Source of the DNA: Anaerolineae bacterium
GTDB lineage: Bacteria > Chloroflexota > Anaerolineae > Aggregatilineales > Phototrophicaceae
DNA: 60,802 nt
Assembly: GCA_022823165.1 (NCBI GenBank)
Contig: JAJDXR010000074.1
Coordinates: forward strand, 1-60,802
Direction: 5' to 3'
The position numbers and the translations under genes were made by a program. Position 1 is the stretch's first letter, and the number at the start of each line of letters is the position of its first letter. The notes below the pieces were generated by a model, which ran no database searches, was not told the DNA's origin, and was given only the letters and a program-made list of their open reading frames with translations. Positions 35,481-41,829 of this stretch are shown piece after piece.

Positions 35481-36533
35481 TTACTTCGCTGCATTGGGCG
35501 ACGGCAAGCTGACGCCGAAATCGTCCGCCAGGCGCCGCAGATCGGTCCAGACGCTTTCGGGCAGCGGAATGCCCGACTCCACCCGTTGGGTGTAGGAGCG
35601 CGCTTCCGGCTCGCCGGGCAGCAATACCTCGTCGAAGCCCTCGGCTGGCTTCACCTTTTTCACATGCTGTTTCAAAGCCTCAACTTGCTGAACAAAATCG
35701 CTGTCCTCGTCAAAGGCCTCCAGCGAAAGCGCCAGCAGCAGGGTGGGATTTCCGTAGTGGAAATCGGGCGAGACGAGGGGGCGCTTGCCCGCCAGCAGGG
35801 TGGGAATGATCTCCATCATCATCGACAGGCCCGAGCCTTTGTAAGCGCCCATCGCCAAGAGCACGGCGCCATCGTCAACGATGCTGGCGTCGGTGCTGGG
35901 CCGGCCGTGTTTGTCGAGCATCATGCCTTGGGGCACGGGCTCGCCTTTGGCGCGGGCCAGCAGCACCTTGCCATGCGCCATGCCGGCCGTGGCGAAGTCG
36001 AGCAGCAGCGCGCCTTCCCCGGCGCAAGGAACGGCGAAGGACATGGGATTGGTGCTGAAGACTTTCTCGCGACCGCCATAAGGCGCGACCCAGCCGCTGA
36101 ACATGCTGCCGCTGGTGAAGCCAATGCCGATCAGGCCCTTGGCGGCGATCATCTGAGTGTATTCGCCCAAGCGCCCGATGTGCGTCGTTTGCCCGAGGGA
36201 CACGGCGGCGATGCCGTGCTGGCGTCCCAGCTCAGCAGCCAGCTCAGCGGCGAAGCGCGCGCCGGTTTGCCCGAAGCCGTAGCCATTGCTGACCATGGCG
36301 GTGGCGCCGAAACGCTTGCGGATGCGCGGACGCGCGGCCGGTTTGATCATGCCGGCGCGGATCATCTTGATATACTGTTTCACGCGCAGCACACCGTGCG
36401 AGTCATGCCCGAAGAGGTTGGTGGTCACCAGCGATTCGGCCACGGCGGTGGCGATGTCGGGCGGCGCGCCGGCGGCGGCGAAGATGTCGCGAGTCAGTAT
36501 TTCGAGGGCTTGGGCATGTATTGTATGTGGCAT
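35481..36533 (-). CDS. Ldh-family NAD(P) oxidoreductase (malate/L-lactate/ureidoglycolate dehydrogenase type)
   Basis: A 350-residue enzyme of the Ldh2/YlbC family, whose fold differs from classical lactate dehydrogenase. The ATG at 36533 opens the domain (MPHTIHAQALEIL); the longer frame adds 48 residues of non-conserved sequence. LFGHDSHGVLRV carries the catalytic His, and TTHIGRLGEYTQMIAAKGLIGI and FSTNPMSFAVPC are family segments. Members oxidise or reduce 2-hydroxy acids such as L-malate, L-lactate, L-sulfolactate and 2,3-diketo-gulonate. Oxidative fucose pathways end in L-lactate and pyruvate, so L-lactate or a keto-deoxy-sugar acid is a plausible substrate; this is inference. It is followed by fucosidase E and diverges from the second sulfatase. 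Confidence 0.88.
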   Translation of the reverse strand: MPHTIHAQALEILTRDIFAAAGAPPDIATAVAESLVTTNLFGHDSHGVLRVKQYIKMIRAGMIKPAARPRIRKRFGATAMVSNGYGFGQTGARFAAELAAELGRQHGIAAVSLGQTTHIGRLGEYTQMIAAKGLIGIGFTSGSMFSGWVAPYGGREKVFSTNPMSFAVPCAGEGALLLDFATAGMAHGKVLLARAKGEPVPQGMMLDKHGRPSTDASIVDDGAVLLAMGAYKGSGLSMMMEIIPTLLAGKRPLVSPDFHYGNPTLLLALSLEAFDEDSDFVQQVEALKQHVKKVKPAEGFDEVLLPGEPEARSYTQRVESGIPLPESVWTDLRRLADDFGVSLPSPNAAK

Positions 36534-36568
36534 AGGCGCAGAGCCTCTGGCGAGTGACAATCGGCTGA

Positions 36569-36597
36569 AGTGTAGCCCCGCGCCGGGCGCTAAGCAA
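36569..36597 (-). promoter_or_regulatory. Candidate promoter of the Ldh-fucosidase E operon
   Basis: On the minus strand TTGCTT (36592-36597) precedes TACACT (36569-36574) by 17 bases. It lies about 36 bases before the ATG. Both boxes match the consensus at 4 of 6. Confidence 0.35.
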
Positions 36598-36742
36598 GCT
36601 GCGGTGTGGATGGCGTGGTAGATCTTGCCGATTTTTGCGTTGGCCGAGCATTGACAAGCCTGACGTGCCGCAGGCACAAGGAGGTGGCATCATTCACTGT
36701 TGCGCTCTCACAAGAAATTAAACCCAAACAGGTGACAATCGC

Positions 36743-36813
36743 TAGGGGCGACCCGCCGGGTCGCCCGCAACAGAATCCCTGGTTCAGGCGGGCGAGCCAA
36801 GGCTCGCCCCTAC
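36743..36813. repeat. GGGGCG-type intergenic inverted-repeat element (copy 2)
   Basis: The 71-base element opens TAGGGGCGACCCGCCGGGTC and closes GGCGAGCCAAGGCTCGCCCC plus TAC. It has the same outer ends as the element at 34073 and the same arrangement of two inner palindromes around a short non-palindromic centre. It fills part of the 406-base gap between two divergent genes. Confidence 0.75.
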
Positions 36814-36873
36814 AAGGTTCTATAGAAATTAGAAACTGAGGTCACAATTACAGCAGCGAGCGATTCGGCCGCC

Positions 36874-36903
36874 TTGCCCGGCGGCGCGGCGATGCGCTAA
36901 GAT
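36874..36903 (+). promoter_or_regulatory. Candidate promoter of the second sulfatase gene
   Basis: TTGCCC (36874-36879), an 18-base spacer and TAAGAT (36898-36903) lie 37 bases before the ATG at 36940. Both hexamers are 4 of 6. Confidence 0.35.
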
Positions 36904-36939
36904 TTGGGCTGCGCGGTCAAGTTGAGTGAAGGAATCGCC

Positions 36940-38409
36940 ATGCAGCCGGCCAATTTGCTGTTTATCATTTCCGATCAGCATCAGGCGGCGGCCATGGCTT
37001 GCGCCGGGCATGCGCTGGCGCAGACGCCCAACCTGGACCGCTTGGCGGCCGCGGGCACGAGATTCAGCAAGGCCTATACCAACTGTCCGATTTGTGTGCC
37101 GGCGCGGGCGTCGCTGGCTACGGGCCGCTATGTGCATCAGATTGGCAATTGGGACAATGGCTTTCCTTATGACGGCAGCGTGGCCGGCTGGGGGCATCGC
37201 TTGCAGGCGGCTGGTCACCGCGTTGATTCTATCGGCAAGCTGCATTTTCGCAGCTCGGCAGACGACAATGGCTTCAGCGAAGAGATTGAACCGCTGCATG
37301 TGGTTGACGGCATCGGCGACCCGGCCAGCGGCATCCGCGATGGCTCGGTAAAGCGCGATTGGCGCCCGGGCATTGAAGAAGCCGGACCGCGCGATTCCAC
37401 TTACCAGCAATATGATATTCGCAACCGCGACAAGGCCATCCGCTGGCTGAAGGAGCATCAGCAGGACGAGCAGCCCTGGGCGCTATTTCTGTCCTTTGTT
37501 ACGCCGCATCCGCCCTGGTTTTCGCCACCGGAGACCTATGAGCGCTACCCGCGCGAAGCCATTCAGCTTCCACCGCAATGGGAAGACGCCAATTGGCCCC
37601 GACACCCGACTTACGACTATATGCGGCGATTTTTTAGCTGCGAGCAGTCCTTTGACGAGGCCATCATCCGCCGATTGCACGCCGCGTATTACGGTATATG
37701 CACCTTTCTCGACCAGCAGATCGGGCAGGTGATGTCGGCGCTGGATGCGCTGAATCTCCGGCAAAATACGCGCGTGATCTACACTTCTGACCACGGCGAG
37801 CACCTGGGCGCGCGCGGCATCTTCGGCAAGTTCACCATGTACGAAGAGGCTTGCGCCATTCCCTTTATCATGTCCGGGCCAGATGTGCCGGTCGGCAAGG
37901 TAGTGGACACGCCGATCTCGCTGGTTGATTGCTATCCCACTGTCCTGGAGGCGCTGGGCTGCGCCGGCGACGAGATGGATCAGTCGCTGCCGGGCGAATC
38001 GCTATGGGAGATTGCCGCGGCTGATTCTCGCGACCGGACGGTATTCTCGGAATACCACGCGATCGGTTCGCATAGCGCCTATTATATGCTGCGCGACCGA
38101 CGCTACAAATACATCTATCATGTCGGTGGGCCGGCGCAGCTTTTCGACCTGGCGGCTGACCCGGCTGAAGTGGAAGACCTGGCGCTGAATCCTGGCGACC
38201 GGGCGACGCAGTTGCTGCGCGCATACGAAGCGAAGCTGCGTGAGATACTGGATCCGGAAGCGGTTGACCGGCGGGCGAAGCGGGATCAGCAGCGCAAGAT
38301 TGAGTCGCTGGGCGGGCGCGAGGCGGTCATCAAGCGCGGCGCCTTCGTCAACTCGCCGGTACCGGGCGAGGCGCCGCGTTTCCAAGCCTTTCAGACGGCT
38401 GATGGCTGA
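36940..38409 (+). CDS. Type I (formylglycine) sulfatase, family S1 (second copy)
   Basis: A 489-residue sulfatase, clearly different from the one at 18484. The ATG at 36940 has AAGGA seven bases upstream. NLLFIISDQHQAAAMACAGH at the N-terminus has SDQH in place of the SDDH of the first copy, a form seen in choline-sulfatase-like and some carbohydrate sulfatases. The signature CVPARASLATG puts the formylglycine Cys at residue 52. YTSDHGEHLGARGIFGKFTM gives the second metal site and active-site His/Lys. No signal peptide. The C-terminal 60 residues are highly charged. It ends the catabolic island; tRNA-Arg follows on the other strand. The substrate is inferred to be a sulfated sugar from context only. 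Confidence 0.91.
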   Translation: MQPANLLFIISDQHQAAAMACAGHALAQTPNLDRLAAAGTRFSKAYTNCPICVPARASLATGRYVHQIGNWDNGFPYDGSVAGWGHRLQAAGHRVDSIGKLHFRSSADDNGFSEEIEPLHVVDGIGDPASGIRDGSVKRDWRPGIEEAGPRDSTYQQYDIRNRDKAIRWLKEHQQDEQPWALFLSFVTPHPPWFSPPETYERYPREAIQLPPQWEDANWPRHPTYDYMRRFFSCEQSFDEAIIRRLHAAYYGICTFLDQQIGQVMSALDALNLRQNTRVIYTSDHGEHLGARGIFGKFTMYEEACAIPFIMSGPDVPVGKVVDTPISLVDCYPTVLEALGCAGDEMDQSLPGESLWEIAAADSRDRTVFSEYHAIGSHSAYYMLRDRRYKYIYHVGGPAQLFDLAADPAEVEDLALNPGDRATQLLRAYEAKLREILDPEAVDRRAKRDQQRKIESLGGREAVIKRGAFVNSPVPGEAPRFQAFQTADG

Positions 38410-38445
38410 TTGATGAGCAGTTGCGCCGACAGGTGTAGCGCAGAA

Positions 38446-38470
38446 GAAAAAACCAGCCCGGCGGCTGGTT
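38446..38470 (-). terminator. Intrinsic terminator of tRNA-Arg
   Basis: On the minus strand AACCAGCC and GGCTGGTT form an 8-bp stem with a four-base loop, followed by a T run. It begins nine bases after the tRNA 3' end. Confidence 0.88.
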
Positions 38471-38478
38471 CATGGCTG

Positions 38479-38551
38479 CGTGCCTGGAGAGATTCGAACT
38501 CCCGACACCTGGTTCCGTAGACCAGTGCTCTATCCACTGAGCTACAGGCAC
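38479..38551 (-). tRNA. tRNA-Arg (ACG)
   Basis: A 73-base tRNA. The acceptor stem is GTGCCTG/CAGGCAC. The D arm is GCTC-AGTGGATA-GAGC. The anticodon stem CTGGT/ACCAG encloses CTACGGA with anticodon ACG (38516-38518). The T arm is GGGAG-TTCGAAT-CTCTC with one G-U pair. The A34 implies TadA-type deamination to inosine. CCA is not encoded. Confidence 0.97.
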
Positions 38552-38564
38552 TGATACGCTATTC

Positions 38565-38593
38565 AGCATAGCCTCTGGGCGGCTGGAAATCAA
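38565..38593 (-). promoter_or_regulatory. Candidate promoter of tRNA-Arg
   Basis: On the minus strand TTGATT (38588-38593) is 17 bases from TATGCT (38565-38570). It is placed about 14 bases before the tRNA. Both boxes are 4 of 6. Confidence 0.45.
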
Positions 38594-38635
38594 GAGTCAA
38601 TCCCGTGCGGCAGGGGCAAGCCGTTCTTGTCGCTT

Positions 38636-38664
38636 TTGCGCGCATATCAGCCCAGCCTTATAAT
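38636..38664 (+). promoter_or_regulatory. Promoter of the SH3 lipoprotein gene
   Basis: TATAAT (38659-38664) is perfect. TTGCGC (38636-38641) lies 17 bases before it. The TTG start codon of the lipoprotein gene is 48 bases downstream. Confidence 0.55.
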
Positions 38665-38711
38665 TGACTTCGACTTGAGTAGTCGCGCGGCAAATTAGCG
38701 GAGACAGCGCC

Positions 38712-39875
38712 TTGTTCGCTTTGACGAACAGAATACTTCAGCCTGCTGGCGCCCGTTTACTTGGCGTTTCGATGGCGGCTGTGCTGATGTGCGCCTTGCT
38801 CAGCGCATGCAGTCAGGCCTTGCTGCTGGCGCCGACGGCGACGCCGCTGCCCAGTGAAACGCCCTTGCCGCCGACAGCGACCAGCACGGCGACTGCGACC
38901 GCCGCGCCAACTGAAACGGCGACGGCTACCGACACGCCGACGGCTACCGCCACAGCCACAGCCACCGCGACGCCGACAGCAACGCCAACTGTCTTCGGCG
39001 TCGTGAGCTCTCGGCGGCGCGCCAATATCCGGCGTGGCCCCGGCACCAATTTCGGAATCATTGACAGCCTGGAGCCGGGTAGCGGCTTACAAGTGCTGGG
39101 CGCAAACGACGCCGATGACTGGTATCGCGTGCTGCTCGCGGATGGCGACGAGGGCTGGATCAGCCAGTCGCTGCTGCAGCTCGACAATGAGGCTTCCGCG
39201 GATGAGGCGGCTGGCGAGGAAACGATTACGCTCAGTGGCGAGACGCGGGTGGTGGTGGAGTTGGCTGATGCGGACGGCGCGGGGGACGAAGCAGGGGCAG
39301 ATGGCTTACTGGTATTCAACGTCGAGATCGCGGATGTCGATGCCATGCGGATGACAGCCACCGCCCTGGTTGGCGCAGCCCTGACCGCTACCGCGGCAGC
39401 CGCTCCTACGGAAGCCGCGCCGCCGGAGGAGAGCGCGACGTCCAGCGCCGCCTCAGCCTCCGACCCGACCGGACCGCCGCGGTTGGATGTCAATGTCTTC
39501 GCCTTTTGCAATGACTCGTCATTTGGCATCCGCGCGCCAGCGGATCTCACGCCGGGCTCCACAATTAAGATTTATTGGGCTTGGTTCGCCACGACCGAAG
39601 CTTTCGTGCGCGATCACATGGCCAGCGCGACCCATGAATTGCGCGTCAATGGCGAGCTGATCCGGGCCGTCAATCAGTACCGCGGCAATCCCAAGCCCAG
39701 CGGCAATCAGTACGTCGTCTATTGGTATGTGCCTTATGGACCGCTCGCGGCCGGCGACTATACCATCACTTACCGCGTGACCTGGCGCAACGCCATTGAG
39801 GACGGCTATGGCGCCTACGGTCCCGGCGCCGCCACTGAATTTGAAGAAGAAAGCTGCAATTTCACTGTGAGGTAA
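38712..39875 (+). CDS. Lipoprotein with Thr/Ala/Pro linker and bacterial SH3 domain
   Basis: A 387-residue surface lipoprotein. The signal peptide ends in the lipobox LLSAC, with the lipidated Cys at residue 33. The TTG start has GGAG nine bases upstream; an ATG at 38772 would shorten the signal but still leave the lipobox. Residues 40-95 are a repetitive Thr/Ala/Pro linker of the TATATPT type. An SH3b domain follows, with NIRRGPGTNFGIIDSLEPGS and DWYRVLLADGDEGWI; this fold binds peptidoglycan or glycans. A charged Ala-rich stretch leads to a C-terminal beta domain from about 255 (INVFAFCN-like start, ending EEESCNFTV) that may hold a disulfide. Function unknown, probably cell-wall associated. 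The next gene starts three bases after its stop. Confidence 0.85.
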   Translation: MFALTNRILQPAGARLLGVSMAAVLMCALLSACSQALLLAPTATPLPSETPLPPTATSTATATAAPTETATATDTPTATATATATATPTATPTVFGVVSSRRRANIRRGPGTNFGIIDSLEPGSGLQVLGANDADDWYRVLLADGDEGWISQSLLQLDNEASADEAAGEETITLSGETRVVVELADADGAGDEAGADGLLVFNVEIADVDAMRMTATALVGAALTATAAAAPTEAAPPEESATSSAASASDPTGPPRLDVNVFAFCNDSSFGIRAPADLTPGSTIKIYWAWFATTEAFVRDHMASATHELRVNGELIRAVNQYRGNPKPSGNQYVVYWYVPYGPLAAGDYTITYRVTWRNAIEDGYGAYGPGAATEFEEESCNFTVR

Positions 39876-39878
39876 GGC

Positions 39879-40631
39879 ATGGCGCCAAGCGCGGAACCCT
39901 GGCGCGTGACTGAGTTGGGCGGCGGCAGCGTTCGCGCGAGCGACTCCGGAATCCGCCTTGTATTGCCGCGCGCCGGCAGCCGCGCCTACAGCGACGCGCA
40001 AATCAGCGACTACAGCAGGCGCGCGGACTTCAGCAACAGGCCGCCGCTGCGCCTGAGTCTGCGCGCGCGAGCGAAGGGGGAGTTAAGCGGCACGGCTGGT
40101 TTCGGCTTCTGGAATCAGGCCTTCATGCCTGGGCAGCGCGGGTTTACTTTGCCGCAAGCGATCTGGTTTTTCTTCACGAGTCCGCGGAACGACATCGCGC
40201 TGGCGCAGGGCATCGTCGGCTCGGGCTGGAAGGCGGCGGCGATCAACACGCGCGATTGGCGCTTTCTGGCGCTGCTGCCGCTGGCGCCGCCGGGTTTCCT
40301 GCTCATGCGCTGCCGGCCGCTCTACGACGCGCTTTGGCCCATCGGTCAGCGTGCGATCGGCGTCAGCGAGGTGCTGCTGGACCCGGGGCTTCTGCGAGAC
40401 TTCCACAGCTACCGCATCGACTGGCTGGCTGGGCGCGCAATCTTCTCGGTGGACGGCGAGGTCGCGCACCAAGCGGAGAACGTGGCGCGGGGTCCCTTGG
40501 GTTTCATCGCCTGGATCGACAATCAGTACGCGGTCGTCACGCCGCAAGGCCGGTTCAAGCGAGGTTTGCTGGCCGCCTCGGGCGAGCAGTCGCTGGAAGT
40601 ATGCGATATCGAGATTCGACCGCTGGTATGA
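39879..40631 (+). CDS. Hypothetical protein, concanavalin-like (GH16-like) beta-sandwich
   Basis: A 250-residue protein that starts three bases after the lipoprotein gene and is probably cotranscribed with it. The end of the fold looks like laminarinase/LamG-type jelly rolls: DFHSYRIDWLAGRAIFSVDG followed by GPLGFIAWIDNQYA and a final LEVCDIEIRPL strand. The active-site ExDxxE motif of GH16 is not visible, so it may be a binding protein rather than an enzyme. There is no signal peptide. Central helices (LALLPLAPPGFLLMRCRPLYDALW) are unusual for a plain beta sandwich. Function unknown. Confidence 0.7.
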   Translation: MAPSAEPWRVTELGGGSVRASDSGIRLVLPRAGSRAYSDAQISDYSRRADFSNRPPLRLSLRARAKGELSGTAGFGFWNQAFMPGQRGFTLPQAIWFFFTSPRNDIALAQGIVGSGWKAAAINTRDWRFLALLPLAPPGFLLMRCRPLYDALWPIGQRAIGVSEVLLDPGLLRDFHSYRIDWLAGRAIFSVDGEVAHQAENVARGPLGFIAWIDNQYAVVTPQGRFKRGLLAASGEQSLEVCDIEIRPLV

Positions 40632-40663
40632 ATCCGCTGCTCATAGGGCGCGACAGAGCAAGA

Positions 40664-40672
40664 TGATACAAT
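40664..40672 (+). promoter_or_regulatory. Extended -10 promoter of the polyprenyl synthase gene
   Basis: TGATACAAT is an extended -10 (TG, one base, TACAAT). It overlaps the first possible ATG at 40671 and therefore favours the start at 40707. Confidence 0.4.
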
Positions 40673-40706
40673 GAAGTTGGGTTGGCTAAACAGGCTTGGA
40701 GCCGCG

Positions 40707-41810
40707 ATGTCGGACAGCGCGGATGGCAAGAATTTCAGCGCTCTGCTGGCGGCTGTCGACGGCCGCAAAGCGCTGCTGCTGGAGTATCTGTGGCAGGAGC
40801 GCTTCCGGCGGCGCTTCCGCCCGGCGCATATACGCGACGCCGTCTTCAGCTACTTGAGGGGCGGGGGCAAGTCGCTGCGGCCGGCGGTGGCGATGCTGGC
40901 CTGCGGCGCGCTGGGAGGGGATGAATCACGGGCGCTGCCGGTGGCCGCGGCCATCGAGATTTATCATACCTGGACTTTGGTGCACGACGACGTGATCGAC
41001 CGCGATGATACGCGCCGGGGCCTGCCCACCGTGCATCGCGACTTTGCCGGGCGCGCGGAGGAAGAATTTGGCTGGGCGCCGGCTGAGGCCGAGCATTATG
41101 GCCGGACGATCGCCATGCTGGCCGGCGATGCGCAGCAATCCTGGTCCTGGTCTCTGTTATTTGAGGCGCATCTGGAGTTTGGCGTACCGGCCGAGATTGT
41201 ATTGCAGCTGGGCCAGGATTTGGCCAGCCGGGTAACGCCGCTGCTGGTGGAAGGCGAAACCCTGGATGTTCAGTATTCGGGCGAGGCGCTGGCGATCAGC
41301 GAGCCCGCAGTCATCGACATGCTTTGGAAGAAGACGGGCGCGCTCTATGAATTTGCCGGTCGAGCTGGCGCGGCAATTGGGCTGAACGATGCCGATGCCG
41401 GCTTGCCGGCGGCAAGGGCGATCGCCAGCTTCTGCAGTCTTTGCGGCGCCGCCTTTCAGATTCAAGACGACATTTTGGGCATCGTCGGCGATGAGCGGCA
41501 ACTGGGAAAGCCGGTGGGCTCCGATATTCGCGAGGGCAAAACCACCTTGCTGACGCTTAAGGCGCTGGAACGGGCTGATGCTCAGCAGCGGCAGGCTATC
41601 CTGCGAACGCTGGGCGCCGCGGAGGCCGTGCCTGCTGAGGTGCAGGCTGTAATCGATTTGCTGCGCGAGCTGGGCACGGTGGGATACGCGCAGGCGCAAT
41701 CACGCCGAAAGGTCGAAGAGGCGCTGGGACATTTGGCGGCGCTGCCTCGAAGCCATAACCGCGATCTGCTGGAGCAATGGGCGCATTACTTGATTCAGCG
41801 TCAGTTTTAA
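40707..41810 (+). CDS. Polyprenyl (isoprenyl) diphosphate synthase
   Basis: A 367-residue trans-prenyltransferase that extends allylic diphosphates with isopentenyl diphosphate. GGAG precedes the ATG at 40707; an ATG at 40671 is the alternative. GGGKSLRPAVAMLAC is the substrate-binding region with GKxLR. The first Asp-rich motif is HDDVIDRDDTRRG. The second is QIQDDILGIVGDERQLGKP with only DDxxG, where many family members have DDxxD. GSDIREGKTTLLTLKAL completes the site. The product length cannot be told. Octaprenyl/decaprenyl for quinones or undecaprenyl-like carriers are possible, and two class A PBP genes are close by. Cytoplasmic. Confidence 0.9.
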   Translation: MSDSADGKNFSALLAAVDGRKALLLEYLWQERFRRRFRPAHIRDAVFSYLRGGGKSLRPAVAMLACGALGGDESRALPVAAAIEIYHTWTLVHDDVIDRDDTRRGLPTVHRDFAGRAEEEFGWAPAEAEHYGRTIAMLAGDAQQSWSWSLLFEAHLEFGVPAEIVLQLGQDLASRVTPLLVEGETLDVQYSGEALAISEPAVIDMLWKKTGALYEFAGRAGAAIGLNDADAGLPAARAIASFCSLCGAAFQIQDDILGIVGDERQLGKPVGSDIREGKTTLLTLKALERADAQQRQAILRTLGAAEAVPAEVQAVIDLLRELGTVGYAQAQSRRKVEEALGHLAALPRSHNRDLLEQWAHYLIQRQF

Positions 41811-41829
41811 TGCTCGCGAAGTCAGGCCT

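Noticed and set aside
38870..38995. A repetitive GC-rich stretch that looked like a tandem repeat or CRISPR-like array.
   Set aside because: It is the in-frame Thr/Ala/Pro linker of the SH3 lipoprotein, with no spacers and no conserved repeat unit. No CRISPR array is seen in the window.
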